Part shown: one piece after another, positions 43,156 to 52,221 of the stretch
Position numbering within the stretch: the stretch's first letter is position 1
Layout of the letters: each line of letters begins with the position of its first letter
The notes under the pieces: generated by a model
Seen by the model: only the letters and a program-made list of their open reading frames with translations
Told to the model about the DNA's origin: nothing
Databases searched by the model: none
Translations under genes and position numbers: made by a program
Assembly (NCBI RefSeq): GCF_001753205.1
Contig: NZ_CP017560.1
Location: forward strand, 1,054,001 to 1,118,000
Source: Sporosarcina ureilytica
Lineage (GTDB): Bacteria > Bacillota > Bacilli > Bacillales_A > Planococcaceae
Direction of reading: 5' to 3'
Length of the DNA: 64,000 bases

Positions 43156-44427
43156 ATGACTGAGTGGCAACCACTCGAAAAAGCGATAAACGCAATCATG
43201 AAACGTGATCAAATTCCTGGCGCAGCCGTTGCGATTTCAAAAGATAATGAAGTGATATTTGCGAAAGGGTTTGGAAAAGCAAACATAGAAAATAATGAAA
43301 AGGTAACGCCAAATACAATTTTTGGTACGGCATCCATTACGAAATCTTTCACGGCATTAGCAATAATAAAATTAGAAGAAGAAGGGAAGTTAGCGCTTGA
43401 TGATGCCGTTAAAAAACATCTTCCACAGTTTGAACTGAACGGATATGAGAATATCGAAGCCATTAAAATCCATCATCTGCTATCCCATACAACAGGGATT
43501 CCGACGATAGAACGAAAAGAACAACTGAAAGAATTTACTGGGCATCTACTTTATTTAAAAGAAGCTGACATACAACCGTTAGGCGAACCAGGTGCATATT
43601 TTTGTTACAACAATGATATGTTTTTGTTACTCGGTGCCATCATTGAAAGGGTAACCGGTCAAAATTATAAGGAATTCATTAAAAAAGAAATTATTCTTCC
43701 AAGCGAGATGAACAGAACTACTTTTGAGTTAAGTGAAGTTGCGGAATATGATGACGTCGCGACGCCTTATGTATTTGAAAACGGCTATCTTAAAAAATGT
43801 GCATGGCCCACGCTCGGAAATTATGCAGTAGGAGGCGGGATACGGTCAACTGTGCTCGATTTAGTTAAGTACGGTCAAATTTATTTAAAAGAAGCGAATA
43901 TAATGAGTGAACCTGTTCACCAAACACATGGAACGCGTGCATATGGCTATGGTCTTCATATCACACCGAATTATGGCGAAGTCACACTTGTTGAACACGG
44001 TGGAGGACAACCTGGCGTCTCTTCCAACTTTGGTTTTATTCCAGAAGAAAATATTGTCATCGCTGTGCTGACAAACGTAAGTGGTGTGAATGCAGGGGAT
44101 ATTTGGTTATGTGCAGCGAATGCCGCTCTTGGGATTCCATTGACACGTTTAAGATCTATTGAACCCCATTATCATATGAAAGAGTATGAATTGCCGAAGT
44201 TTATCGGGACCTATCAAACTGGAGAAGGAGCAGTCATCGAAATCAGTTCAGCTATTGGACAGCTACAAGCAACGGTAAAAGCGAAAAATTACATGCTTCG
44301 TGCAAGTAATGAAGAAACCCTTGTCCTACAACCGATTGAAGAGCCCATTCGTTTTTATTTCGATGAAAATGATGAGGCATGGGCATTGTTTTACGGACTT
44401 CGCATGTACGTAAAAAAGGAGGAGTAG
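43156..44427 (+). CDS. beta-lactamase-family serine hydrolase
   Basis: 423 residues from ATG 43156, behind AAGGATGAGGAG. The penicillin-binding fold has S-x-x-K as ASITKSF (Ser nucleophile), Y-x-N as CYNND and a C-terminal HGGGQPG triad-like motif. A lipocalin-like C-terminal domain (FIGTYQTGEGAVIEI) is present. No signal peptide, so cytosolic: a likely peptidase or esterase acting on D-amino-acid peptides. It overlaps the ribosome binding region of the next gene, forming an operon with a GATase-type hydrolase and an M19 dipeptidase. Confidence 0.85.
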   Translation: MTEWQPLEKAINAIMKRDQIPGAAVAISKDNEVIFAKGFGKANIENNEKVTPNTIFGTASITKSFTALAIIKLEEEGKLALDDAVKKHLPQFELNGYENIEAIKIHHLLSHTTGIPTIERKEQLKEFTGHLLYLKEADIQPLGEPGAYFCYNNDMFLLLGAIIERVTGQNYKEFIKKEIILPSEMNRTTFELSEVAEYDDVATPYVFENGYLKKCAWPTLGNYAVGGGIRSTVLDLVKYGQIYLKEANIMSEPVHQTHGTRAYGYGLHITPNYGEVTLVEHGGGQPGVSSNFGFIPEENIVIAVLTNVSGVNAGDIWLCAANAALGIPLTRLRSIEPHYHMKEYELPKFIGTYQTGEGAVIEISSAIGQLQATVKAKNYMLRASNEETLVLQPIEEPIRFYFDENDEAWALFYGLRMYVKKEE

Positions 44428-44429
44428 CT

Positions 44430-45143
44430 ATTAAACCAGTCATTGGGATTACGGCGAGCAGAAACAAAAAGGGTGCAGCCATTGTCAATGAGACATATAT
44501 CCAAGCAATTTTAAAAGCGGGTGGAAACCCGATCATCTTACCGAGTAATCTTGTAGGTAACATAGGGGACCTTATTCGTATTGTAGACGGGGTTGTACTG
44601 ATAGGTGGCGGTGATATTGACCCGACCCTTTTCAGTGAAGAACCACATATTCACTTAGGTGAGGTAGACCCAATGCGTGACGTTGCTGAAATTGCATTAG
44701 CAAAAGCAGTGTTACGGACGAGAAAGCCGCTGCTTGGCATTTGTCGTGGTCTTCAAATTTTAAATGTTGCGATGGGCGGAAATATGTACCAAGATATCTA
44801 TTCTCAACGTGAAAACACAACCATTCAACATAGCCAACAAGCACCTACTTGTCATCCAACCCATTTCGTGAAATTAAAGCAAGGAAGTTTACTGCAAAAA
44901 ATTGCGACTGAAGAAACGATAAAAGTGAACTCCTTTCATCATCAAGCGGTGAGAGATGTACCACAACCATTACAAGTGTGCGGCATTGCAAGTGATGGGA
45001 TTATCGAGGCAATCGAAAGTACAATTCACCCTTTTGTTTTAGGGGTACAATGGCATCCAGAAGCATTGGTACAAAAAGAGGATAAGATTTCTATGAAAAT
45101 ATTTGAAGCATTTATTCATAAAAGCAAGGAAAGTAGAGGATAA
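44430..45143 (+). CDS. gamma-glutamyl-gamma-aminobutyrate hydrolase-like (class I GATase, C26)
   Basis: About 238 residues. KPVIGITASRN at the N terminus, the nucleophile elbow LLGICRGLQILNVAMGG (Cys) and GVQWHPEA (His) are PuuD-type signatures. AAGGAGG is at the right distance from an ATT codon at 44430 (ATT-AAA-CCA), not from any ATG/GTG/TTG. The only conventional upstream start (ATG 44379) lies inside the preceding gene without a ribosome binding site. Either ATT initiates or the start is upstream. Likely hydrolyses gamma-glutamyl amides. Confidence 0.85.
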   Translation: MKPVIGITASRNKKGAAIVNETYIQAILKAGGNPIILPSNLVGNIGDLIRIVDGVVLIGGGDIDPTLFSEEPHIHLGEVDPMRDVAEIALAKAVLRTRKPLLGICRGLQILNVAMGGNMYQDIYSQRENTTIQHSQQAPTCHPTHFVKLKQGSLLQKIATEETIKVNSFHHQAVRDVPQPLQVCGIASDGIIEAIESTIHPFVLGVQWHPEALVQKEDKISMKIFEAFIHKSKESRG

Positions 45144-45146
45144 AAG

Positions 45147-46073
45147 ATGCATGTCATTGACTTACATTGTGATGTATTACTGAGGTTATACGAAGCAAAA
45201 GGAACATTATCATTCGAAAACGCACCTGAACTGGATACGAATTTTGAAAAGTTAATAAAGGGCAATGTTCGTGTGCAAGCTTTTGCCATTTTCATATGGC
45301 CGAATATGGATGCAAATGAAAAGTTCCAAGCAGCACTTGACCAAGTGTATTATTTTTACACGGAAGTGCTTGGAAAAAATCCGAATATGAAACTCATTAA
45401 GGAATGGAGTGATTTTGATACATTACAAGCCGGAGAAATCGGAGTATTATTAACGTTAGAAGGGGTCGATGCGATTGGCAATGACTTGAAAAAGTTGACC
45501 ATTTTATATGAGTTGGGCGTCCGCTCGATTGGACTCACTTGGAATAATGCCAATTTAGCAGCTGACGGAGTGGGAGAACCTAGAGGAGGTGGGTTAACCA
45601 ACTTTGGACGAGAGATTGTCCAATTTAATAACGACCATAAAATTTTAACAGACGTCTCGCATTTAAGTGAAAATGCTTACTGGGATGTAATGGACGAAGC
45701 TAAATATCCAATTGCAAGTCATTCTAATGCGAAGGCGATTTGTGATCATCCAAGGAATTTATCTGATGAACAAGCGACAGCGATGTTTGCAAAAAACGGG
45801 TTGGTTCATGTTGTTTATTGTCCCCAGTTTGTAAAAAGTGAAGGCGATGTGACGATTGACGACCTCATTTTGCATATAGACCATCTTTGTGCTTTAGGTG
45901 GCGTCAATCACATCGGATTAGGTTCAGACTTTGACGGGATTTCTACAAAAATTATTCAATTAGAAGATGCTTCCATGCACCCAAATCTAATCAATGAACT
46001 ATTAAAGCGTTATCGCGAGGACGAAGTAAAAGGATTTGCCCATCAAAACTTTTTGAACAATCGTCCACAATAA
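45147..46073 (+). CDS. membrane dipeptidase (peptidase M19)
   Basis: 308 residues. Zinc-ligand motifs are DLHCD (HxD) at the N terminus, LTLEGVDAIG with the bridging Glu, SHSNAKAICDHPRN with a metal His, and GLGSDFDGI. M19 enzymes cleave dipeptides, including those with D-residues. Starts 3 bp after the GATase-like gene, and the three genes together look like a peptide or gamma-glutamyl salvage operon. Confidence 0.9.
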   Translation: MHVIDLHCDVLLRLYEAKGTLSFENAPELDTNFEKLIKGNVRVQAFAIFIWPNMDANEKFQAALDQVYYFYTEVLGKNPNMKLIKEWSDFDTLQAGEIGVLLTLEGVDAIGNDLKKLTILYELGVRSIGLTWNNANLAADGVGEPRGGGLTNFGREIVQFNNDHKILTDVSHLSENAYWDVMDEAKYPIASHSNAKAICDHPRNLSDEQATAMFAKNGLVHVVYCPQFVKSEGDVTIDDLILHIDHLCALGGVNHIGLGSDFDGISTKIIQLEDASMHPNLINELLKRYREDEVKGFAHQNFLNNRPQ

Positions 46074-46116
46074 AAAATAGACCAAATGCGGTTGAGAACT
46101 GCATTTGGTCTATTAT
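46074..46116. terminator. bidirectional terminator
   Basis: AATAGACCAAATGC pairs with GCATTTGGTCTATT between the convergent M19 and DUF3006 genes. Confidence 0.88.
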
Positions 46117-46126
46117 CCCGTGGTAA

Positions 46127-46390
46127 TTATCGCCGTTTAAAACGACTTTTTTGATTCGATTGTAGACGTCCTAGACGACTTTGGATGTCGTCTTTCATTG
46201 CATTCATTTTAGCTCCATCAATTTTGATTGAAGTGATGGCATCGTTCTGGACCGTAACATGAAACCAACTGCCAGGCTTACTACCTGATGGGAGTGAAGA
46301 AGCAGGGAGTATATATTCTTTTTGAATACTTTCTACGAGAAGTACAGCTTGTTTGTTACTGGTCATGCGATCAAAGTATGCTGAATACAT
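46127..46390 (-). CDS. DUF3006 protein
   Basis: 87 residues with the short beta-rich pattern AVLLVESIQKEYILPASSLP and VTVQNDAITSIKID seen in DUF3006. It is 3 bp downstream of the ComEC-like lipoprotein gene, an arrangement common in Firmicutes. The role is unknown; the pairing suggests an accessory to the metallohydrolase. Confidence 0.75.
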   Translation of the reverse strand: MYSAYFDRMTSNKQAVLLVESIQKEYILPASSLPSGSKPGSWFHVTVQNDAITSIKIDGAKMNAMKDDIQSRLGRLQSNQKSRFKRR

Positions 46391-46393
46391 TTA

Positions 46394-47521
46394 TTATCCT
46401 CCTATACAAGCCAAGTTCTGGTCTTTAATATCTTCTAAACGTTTTTCACCAATCCCGCTGATGGTAAGTAGATCATTCAAAGTTTGATATGGACGAAGCC
46501 GAACAAGTTCAGCGGCAGTTTTCTCCCCAATATGTATGATTTGTTGTAAGTCTTCAGTAGAAGCCGTGTTAATGTTGATACATGTATCGCCTAGAACTGG
46601 GGGAGGCAGCGTGCCTTGTTTTTCAGTCATAATATGATATTTATGACCATCTGTCTCTACTAATATTGTACCGTATTGATCAGTTCCATAAACAATTGTA
46701 TGATGTGCATTTACTCGTTCAATCACTTCCATATCTGGAAGACCATAGGCGTTATTCATTCCTGCTGAATAAATCGCAACTTCAGGATTGACTGCTTCTA
46801 AAAATGGTACACTAGTTGACGTTTTAGAACCATGATGGCCAAGATGTAAAATATGGGCGTTTAAATTAGCGCCGCTTGCAAGCATTTTATCTTCTGCCGC
46901 ACGTTCTGCATCGCCTGTGAACAAGAAAGCAATATCGCCGTATTGGATACGTATCACGATCGAATTACTATTTGTATTTAGGGATAAATCCATAGGGTGA
47001 ACGACATCTATTTGAAGGGCACCGATATCGAAAGTTTCGCCTGCTCTCGGTTCATAGTAATCGACCCCATTCTTTTCTATCGCTTCCAAAGCATTCAGAA
47101 AAACTTGGGAATTCATTGTGTCCCCGTTCATCCATACTTCTCCAACATTGAAAGTGTTAATGATTTTATCTAGCTGACCGATATGATCCGCATGTGGGTG
47201 CGTAATCGTAATTAAGTCAATCTCGCTAATTTTTTCTTTTTGTAAATAATTAACAACATCATTCGCATTCCAATCTCCTGTATCAATTAGAATATTGAAA
47301 GCTTCCTCTTCATCAACCAATTGCAATAAAGTCGCATCAGCCTGTCCAACGTTAATATAATGAACGCGTAAAGAAGGGGATGTTTCTTCAAAAAAGGCTT
47401 CTTGTCTATTATTTTCATCAATCTTTTCAACTGTTGACGGCGTCACATCATGTGTACAACTTGCTAAAAGCCATGCAGACAATAATAGCAAAGGGAAAAA
47501 TAAAAACCGTCTCAAATTCAT
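46394..47521 (-). CDS. ComEC-like metallo-beta-lactamase lipoprotein with helix-hairpin-helix domain
   Basis: 375 residues. Lipoprotein signal (LLLSAWLLASC), then an MBL-fold domain (INVGQADATLL, DTGDWN, THPHADHIGQL, FTGDAER, LGHHGSKTST), as in the C-terminal nuclease-like part of ComEC. A C-terminal HhH domain (ININTASTEDLQQIIHIGEKTA ... TISGIGEKRLEDI) resembles ComEA. Probably an extracellular DNA-acting phosphodiesterase. GGAGG precedes the ATG. Operon with the DUF3006 gene. Confidence 0.88.
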   Translation of the reverse strand: MNLRRFLFFPLLLLSAWLLASCTHDVTPSTVEKIDENNRQEAFFEETSPSLRVHYINVGQADATLLQLVDEEEAFNILIDTGDWNANDVVNYLQKEKISEIDLITITHPHADHIGQLDKIINTFNVGEVWMNGDTMNSQVFLNALEAIEKNGVDYYEPRAGETFDIGALQIDVVHPMDLSLNTNSNSIVIRIQYGDIAFLFTGDAERAAEDKMLASGANLNAHILHLGHHGSKTSTSVPFLEAVNPEVAIYSAGMNNAYGLPDMEVIERVNAHHTIVYGTDQYGTILVETDGHKYHIMTEKQGTLPPPVLGDTCININTASTEDLQQIIHIGEKTAAELVRLRPYQTLNDLLTISGIGEKRLEDIKDQNLACIGG

Positions 47522-47645
47522 CGTCCTCCAATAAAAAACACTTCATAAATCTCCTATATCATCTCTCAAATAGGCAATGAAACTGATTATAGCATATCAG
47601 TTCGTATCATATGTAAAGGATGATTTTGAGATAATCAACATAATA

Positions 47646-47673
47646 AACAACTCAGCTACAGAGCTGAGTTGTT
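47646..47673 (-). terminator. terminator of the YvlD-like gene
   Basis: AACAACTCAGCT and AGCTGAGTTGTT around a 4-nt loop, overlapping the stop codon of the minus-strand gene. Confidence 0.7.
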
Positions 47674-48019
47674 AAGTCCTTTTTAACACGGTAGAATTCA
47701 AAATAAGATTTAGTATGGACATAAGAAAAGCAATGAGCAATGCGATACCAAAACTGTCAATGACAAACCCATTTCCAACAATTCTTTGTGTTAGAATTAA
47801 CATGAAAGCATTAATTACGAATAAAAATAAACCAAGTGTGAAGATAGTCGCAGGCAATGTAAATAAAATAAGCAAAGGCCGTACAAGTATATTGACGAGC
47901 GCTAAAATAAAACTGGCCAAAATAGCTGTACCTATGCTTTCGACGTGAAAACTAGGAATTATTAAAGAGAGAAACAGAAATAAAAAAGCATTTACTAAAA
48001 TTCCACCGAACCATTTCAT
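47672..48019 (-). CDS. YvlD-like four-helix membrane protein (phage holin family IV type)
   Basis: 115 residues with four transmembrane helices and LVNILVRPLLILFTLPATIFTLGLFLFVINAFML, the pattern of the DUF360/YvlD family. It is often annotated as a holin but is chromosomal and linked to envelope-stress responses in Bacillus. Nothing phage-like is nearby. CTGAAAGG lies before the ATG. Monocistronic. Confidence 0.8.
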   Translation of the reverse strand: MKWFGGILVNAFLFLFLSLIIPSFHVESIGTAILASFILALVNILVRPLLILFTLPATIFTLGLFLFVINAFMLILTQRIVGNGFVIDSFGIALLIAFLMSILNLILNSTVLKRT

Positions 48020-48103
48020 TGAATCCCAACCTTTCAGTTAATGGCTACAATCATCTTATCTTTATAGTATGAAGTATTAAAGAGATTATTGTTTCATAAC
48101 AAA

Positions 48104-48472
48104 ATGCAAAAAGCATGGTGCTTATAAAAGCAACCATGCTTTCTCCACTTCTTCCGGAAAATTTGTCTACAATACATCCTGTCTGACGATACTTTACGCT
48201 CGTCTTCCAGTCAATACTGCCATACTGTCTTCTTAATCCGATGGGGATAAGGAGGTTACAATCTTCTATCTGTAACACAGACCTTCCACAGTAGGCGTTT
48301 GTTGCACTTACACAAAAAACTTAATTTCTGACTAAACATCTTTTGTCTGTCCCAAATGAATCGTGACGAGATTGTTTGTCCGTCAGTCATGCAAATTTTC
48401 CGCCAAGGCTGTGCAGTTCCACGTAAAAGGTTCCCTGTGATTCACAGTTCACCAATTCGTAATGTAGCCTTG
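48104..48472 (-). ncRNA. candidate structured non-coding RNA, unknown
   Basis: A 560-bp gap without a convincing gene. Reading the minus strand from about 48472: AAGGCT (48471-48466) pairs with AGCCTT (48410-48405) and encloses GGT-GAA-CTGTG-AAT-CACAG-GGA-ACC (48453-48429), a stem with a symmetric internal loop. Further down, GTTACA/TGTAAC (about 48276-48254) and GACGA/TCGTC form stems. The stretch ends in an intrinsic terminator (AAAGCATGGT... with TTTTTG, 48142-48104). A possible -10 TATATT lies near 48482. It matches no riboswitch or housekeeping RNA that I recognise. Confidence 0.4.
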
Positions 48473-48581
48473 TATTTTTAATATACCCCCAATTTTATCC
48501 GATGAAACCTAAAATCTCCTTGATTTACAGAAAGAATTTAAATCCATACAATAGGTGTATAGGAAATTGGAGGGGAGCTTC

Positions 48582-49571
48582 ATGGGTAAAGGAAGTTTTT
48601 CATCGAGAGAGCGTTTATTAGAAGTTGTACGAATCTTACAAGAGCATACAGATGTAAATCATATGTTAGATATTCATGAAATACATGGATATTTTCCAGA
48701 AAGTTCGAAAGTAGGCATTCGTGGTGTGCGAGATGATATACAAGCGCTTGAGGATTCGAATGCGTTTCCCGTGATTTCCGTTCAAGAAAAAAATGGATTG
48801 AAAAAACACTATTATTATGACGGGCGCCTATTTGAAATTCACGAGCTTCGATTATTAATGGATGCGATTGTAGCGGCAAAGTTTATTCCACAAAATGAAG
48901 CAGAACGATTATTTATGAAAATTCGAAAGTTAACGAGTCAACATTTAGCGAAACAATTAATGAACGAATTATACGTAACTGAAAAAATCGATTTCAACAC
49001 GCAAGAAGTAACCACATTTGTGCAAAACCTACATGAAGCGATACATGAAAAAAAGCTTGTCACGTTTCAATATGGACGGTATGGGACTGACCTTCAGTTT
49101 CAATTAAGTAATGATGGTAAATTATATGAAGTGAAACCACTTGGACTCGTTTGGAATCGTGACCGATATTATTTAATTGCCCATTATATTCCTAAAAACC
49201 AAGTGAGACAATATCGAGTGGACCGAATGCGTAATGTTCGTGTATTGGAAGAAGATTATGTGCCAGATCCAGACTTTAATCTTCAAGAACATATAAAAAA
49301 TATGATCTATATGTATAGTGGAGATATGATTTCACTTGAGGCGGAGTTTTCAGAAACGCTTATTAACGTTGTCATTGATCGGTTTGGTTTGGAATCAAAT
49401 ATCCAAAGTCAAGATAATGGGAAATTTGTTTTAAAGGCGAAAGTAGCGATGAGTGACGGGTTAATTGGCTGGTTATTACGATGGGGAAGTGATGTCAAAG
49501 TACTCCATCCACCTGTACTCGTTCACACTATGAAAGAAGAAATTAAAAAGTTAAATCAACATTATGAGTAA
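48582..49571 (+). CDS. WYL-domain transcriptional regulator
   Basis: 329 residues from ATG 48582 (MGKGSFSSRERLLEVVRILQE), which follows GGAGGGGAGCTTC. An N-terminal winged helix (EIHGYFPESSKVGIRGVRDDIQALE) precedes a WYL domain (ALHEKKLVTFQY, PLGLVWNRDRYYLIAHY, QYRVDRMRNVRVLEE) and a WCX tail. WYL regulators sense nucleic acids or nucleotides, often controlling defence or DNA-damage genes. No obvious target operon adjoins; it follows the structured gap at 48.1-48.5 kb. Confidence 0.88.
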   Translation: MGKGSFSSRERLLEVVRILQEHTDVNHMLDIHEIHGYFPESSKVGIRGVRDDIQALEDSNAFPVISVQEKNGLKKHYYYDGRLFEIHELRLLMDAIVAAKFIPQNEAERLFMKIRKLTSQHLAKQLMNELYVTEKIDFNTQEVTTFVQNLHEAIHEKKLVTFQYGRYGTDLQFQLSNDGKLYEVKPLGLVWNRDRYYLIAHYIPKNQVRQYRVDRMRNVRVLEEDYVPDPDFNLQEHIKNMIYMYSGDMISLEAEFSETLINVVIDRFGLESNIQSQDNGKFVLKAKVAMSDGLIGWLLRWGSDVKVLHPPVLVHTMKEEIKKLNQHYE

Positions 49572-49647
49572 CCTTTGTAGATTTGAGCAAAGGTTACTTT
49601 TTTTATTCATTTATACTGAAGGTGAATAAAAAATGGAGGCGGAAAAT

Positions 49648-50280
49648 ATGAAGAAACGATTATATGTATTGGGTGTTGTCTCTCTATTATTGTTGACGGC
49701 TTGCGGAGATATTGACGCCAAAAATGACCGTGAAGTGATGTCTAACGAGAATTCGACGTCAGAAGAACAAGAGAGCGAGATAAAAGAGGAAGTTGAAAAA
49801 GAGGAAAAAGAGAAAGCGGTCGGTACACGTTCAAATCCATTGCCATTTGGTGACACAATTACTGTAAAGGAAAGAATTTACGATGACAGTTTTAACGGCT
49901 ATGATGCTTCTTTAGAAATTACATTGCTTGAAACGATTCGCGGGGAAGAAGCCTGGGCAATTATTCAAAAGGAAAACCAATTTAACGAGTCTGCTGAAGA
50001 TGGATTCGAATATGTGTTAATAAAAGTAAAAGGCTTTTTAAAAGACGCTGATACGGACGATGATAGTTTATTTTTCTCGTCATTTGATTTTGATTTTGTA
50101 TCCGATGATGGCGAGGTATATGGTATGACTTCCGCGGTGATTCCTGATGAATTGCAAAAGGAACTGTATAACGGTGGTACAGGGGAAGGTTATATTTACG
50201 GGCAAGTGAAAGTGGGCGATGACTTCAAAGTATCTTATGATTCAAGTGAAGGGTCCCCAGTATTCTTTTTCGTAGAATAA
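49648..50280 (+). CDS. DUF4352-like lipoprotein
   Basis: 210 residues from ATG 49648 after GGAGGCGGAAAAT. Lipobox LLLLTACG, an acidic Glu/Lys-rich linker (NSTSEEQESEIKEEVEKEEKEK region), then a beta-sandwich domain (RSNPLPFGDTITVKE, YVLIKVKGFL, SSFDFDFVSDDG, GQVKVGDDFKVSYD) of the DUF4352 type. Exposed on the outer side of the membrane. Adjacent to a second lipoprotein gene 32 bp downstream. Confidence 0.78.
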   Translation: MKKRLYVLGVVSLLLLTACGDIDAKNDREVMSNENSTSEEQESEIKEEVEKEEKEKAVGTRSNPLPFGDTITVKERIYDDSFNGYDASLEITLLETIRGEEAWAIIQKENQFNESAEDGFEYVLIKVKGFLKDADTDDDSLFFSSFDFDFVSDDGEVYGMTSAVIPDELQKELYNGGTGEGYIYGQVKVGDDFKVSYDSSEGSPVFFFVE

Positions 50281-50312
50281 ATGACCAAAACTTTTAATAA
50301 TTTGGAGGGTTT

Positions 50313-50891
50313 ATGTTGAAAAGATTTGTTGTTTTATTATTATTGTTAAGTTTAATGGGGGCTTGTTCTTCCGAGCAACCAACTAAAAATGCTGAAGATG
50401 GGCAAGGAATGGAAGTAGAAAAGGGTCTGCTCAATGTAGAAGTAACACTCCCGCCGCTTTTTTTCGAAGGTGAAAACATCGACGAGGTGATTGCAAATGC
50501 GAAAGCAGAAGGTATAAAAGACGTTAAGAAAAATGAAGATGGTTCTTTAACTTATAAAATGTCAAAAGCGAAGCATAAAGAAATGCTGGATGAAATGAAG
50601 GACACCATTATCGAACAAGTCAATGAGTTGGAAACGGGTGAGGATTTTCCGTCAATCCAAACAGTTTCTTATCATAAAGCCTTCAAAGAATTTACATTAC
50701 AAGTAGATAAGGAACAATATGAGAACAGCTTTGACGGATTGGCGACGATAGGTCTAGGACTTGTCGGTGTGTATTATCAAGTGTTGGATGGTACGGATAT
50801 TGAGCAAACCAAAGTCATGATTCATCTAGAGGATGCTGCAACGGGTGAAGTGTTCGACAGTATGGTCTATCCAGATGCGTTAGACGAATAA
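50313..50891 (+). CDS. lipoprotein of unknown function
   Basis: 192 residues with lipobox SLMGACSS. The mature region has a mixed alpha/beta pattern (GENIDEVIANAKAEGIKDVKKNEDGSLTYKM, TVSYHKAFKEFTLQVDKEQYE), as in uncharacterised Bacillales antigen-like lipoproteins. TTGGAGGG precedes the ATG. Likely co-transcribed with the upstream DUF4352 gene. Confidence 0.72.
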   Translation: MLKRFVVLLLLLSLMGACSSEQPTKNAEDGQGMEVEKGLLNVEVTLPPLFFEGENIDEVIANAKAEGIKDVKKNEDGSLTYKMSKAKHKEMLDEMKDTIIEQVNELETGEDFPSIQTVSYHKAFKEFTLQVDKEQYENSFDGLATIGLGLVGVYYQVLDGTDIEQTKVMIHLEDAATGEVFDSMVYPDALDE

Positions 50892-50988
50892 AGGTGTGGG
50901 TGAAGTCTTACATTTTAATTGTGTATATTGCCACAGAATCTGCGAATACTAATCACAATTCGTTAATTCCAACAAAGGAGTGGCAACT

Positions 50989-51243
50989 GTGGCGAAAAAA
51001 GATAATAAATCACATCATGATAGAGGGGTAAAGCTCAATATTAATCGTCAAGAACATTCGAATAGCCTTATCCAACATCGGGATCCAAGGTTGAATCAGC
51101 AGGAAATTGCACGACAGAATTTAGCGCAAAATCATAAAGATGGTAATGAAAATTACCAGGAAGCCCAACTGCGACTTGCAGAAGCAGCTGAGGAATTCGA
51201 TAGCTTAGATTTTTCTCCGGAAGACTGGAAACATAAAAAATAA
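50989..51243 (+). CDS. small hydrophilic protein, possibly spore-associated
   Basis: 84 residues from GTG 50989, 8 nt after AAAGGAG (an in-frame GTG at 50980 overlaps that site). Very polar, rich in Asn, Gln and His (NINRQEHSNSLIQHRDPRLNQQE), with an acidic C terminus. The composition resembles small spore or stress proteins, but no family is certain. Its terminator was split by the IS3 element. Confidence 0.6.
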   Translation: MAKKDNKSHHDRGVKLNINRQEHSNSLIQHRDPRLNQQEIARQNLAQNHKDGNENYQEAQLRLAEAAEEFDSLDFSPEDWKHKK

Positions 51244-51313
51244 CAAAGAGGGAGATAGCAACTGAACTGAACCCTTATTTACGGACAGTTTAATAAAAAG
51301 GACTTTTTACAGT

Positions 51314-52195
51314 CTAGGCTGCAATTAGGTGACTTCGGTATTGTGCCGGAGTCATCTTTTTTAACGTCCATTGTTTGCGCGTCGTATTATAATGCTCCAA
51401 GTATTCGTCTATCATTTCCCTTAATTCACGTAAATTACATGCTTCCTCATAATCTACTTCATCTTTAAAATGCCCAAAGAAAGACTCCATTGGTGCGTTA
51501 TCTAAACAGTTTCCTCGACGTGACATCGACTGAAGTAAGCCTATTTTCTTAACGCGTCCTTGATACTCTGGATGTGTATAATGGACACCTTGATCTGAAT
51601 GGATCATTGCTTCTGGGTGAATATTTCCGTCTAATGTCTCTTCTAATTTATCTAATGTGCGATAAACCAATCCCATTTTCAAGCTAGTCGAAAGTTCATA
51701 AGCGACGATTTCCCTGGTTGCTACATCTTTGATACAAGATAAATAAGCTGTTTGACCATTACGGTACTGTAAATAAGTAATATCAGTTAAATATACTTTT
51801 CCGGGCTCATCTTGATTGAATGCTCGATTCAAATGGTTAGGAACCGTACGATGTGCCTGTGTTGCTTTCGCAATATATTTATATGGGTTTGCTCGACGCA
51901 CTTTCGCAAAGAAATTATACTTTCTCATTAAGCGGAGAATCTTTTTGTGATTCATCGGTGTCACCACTAGTTCTTCCAATGCCATGTAAAGTCCTCGATA
52001 CCCAATTTTCCCTTTGAATGCATCATAAATGCATCTTAGTAATAAATAATCTTGATAATCTTGCTCTTCACGAATCGCATGTTTCTCCGAATTTTGAAGC
52101 CAGGCATAGTATCCACTTCTACTTACACCTGTTAAAGCACAAAGGTAACGCGTCATATTCTTTAGTTGATATTTCCGAATGACCTCGTTAATCAA
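51314..52195 (-). CDS. IS3 transposase catalytic subunit OrfB
   Basis: 293 residues of an rve-type DDE integrase: first Asp in YLTDITYLQ, second in IHSDQGVHYT, Glu in NAPMESFFGHFK. The standalone ATG at 52195 exists, but the OrfB frame is open upstream and meets OrfA at the AAAAAAG slippery heptamer (52261-52255). The active product is therefore probably the OrfAB fusion made by -1 frameshifting. Confidence 0.92.
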   Translation of the reverse strand: MINEVIRKYQLKNMTRYLCALTGVSRSGYYAWLQNSEKHAIREEQDYQDYLLLRCIYDAFKGKIGYRGLYMALEELVVTPMNHKKILRLMRKYNFFAKVRRANPYKYIAKATQAHRTVPNHLNRAFNQDEPGKVYLTDITYLQYRNGQTAYLSCIKDVATREIVAYELSTSLKMGLVYRTLDKLEETLDGNIHPEAMIHSDQGVHYTHPEYQGRVKKIGLLQSMSRRGNCLDNAPMESFFGHFKDEVDYEEACNLRELREMIDEYLEHYNTTRKQWTLKKMTPAQYRSHLIAA

Positions 52196-52221
52196 TGCGT
52201 ATTTTTCGCGGGGTGCTAAAA

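Noticed and set aside
47672-48019. Prophage holin
   Set aside because: Matches the chromosomal YvlD family, with no lysin, tail, terminase or capsid genes anywhere in the window.
48051-48278. 75-aa minus-strand open frame in the 48 kb gap
   Set aside because: Weak start, no ribosome binding site, composition not protein-like, and it runs through the terminator hairpin.
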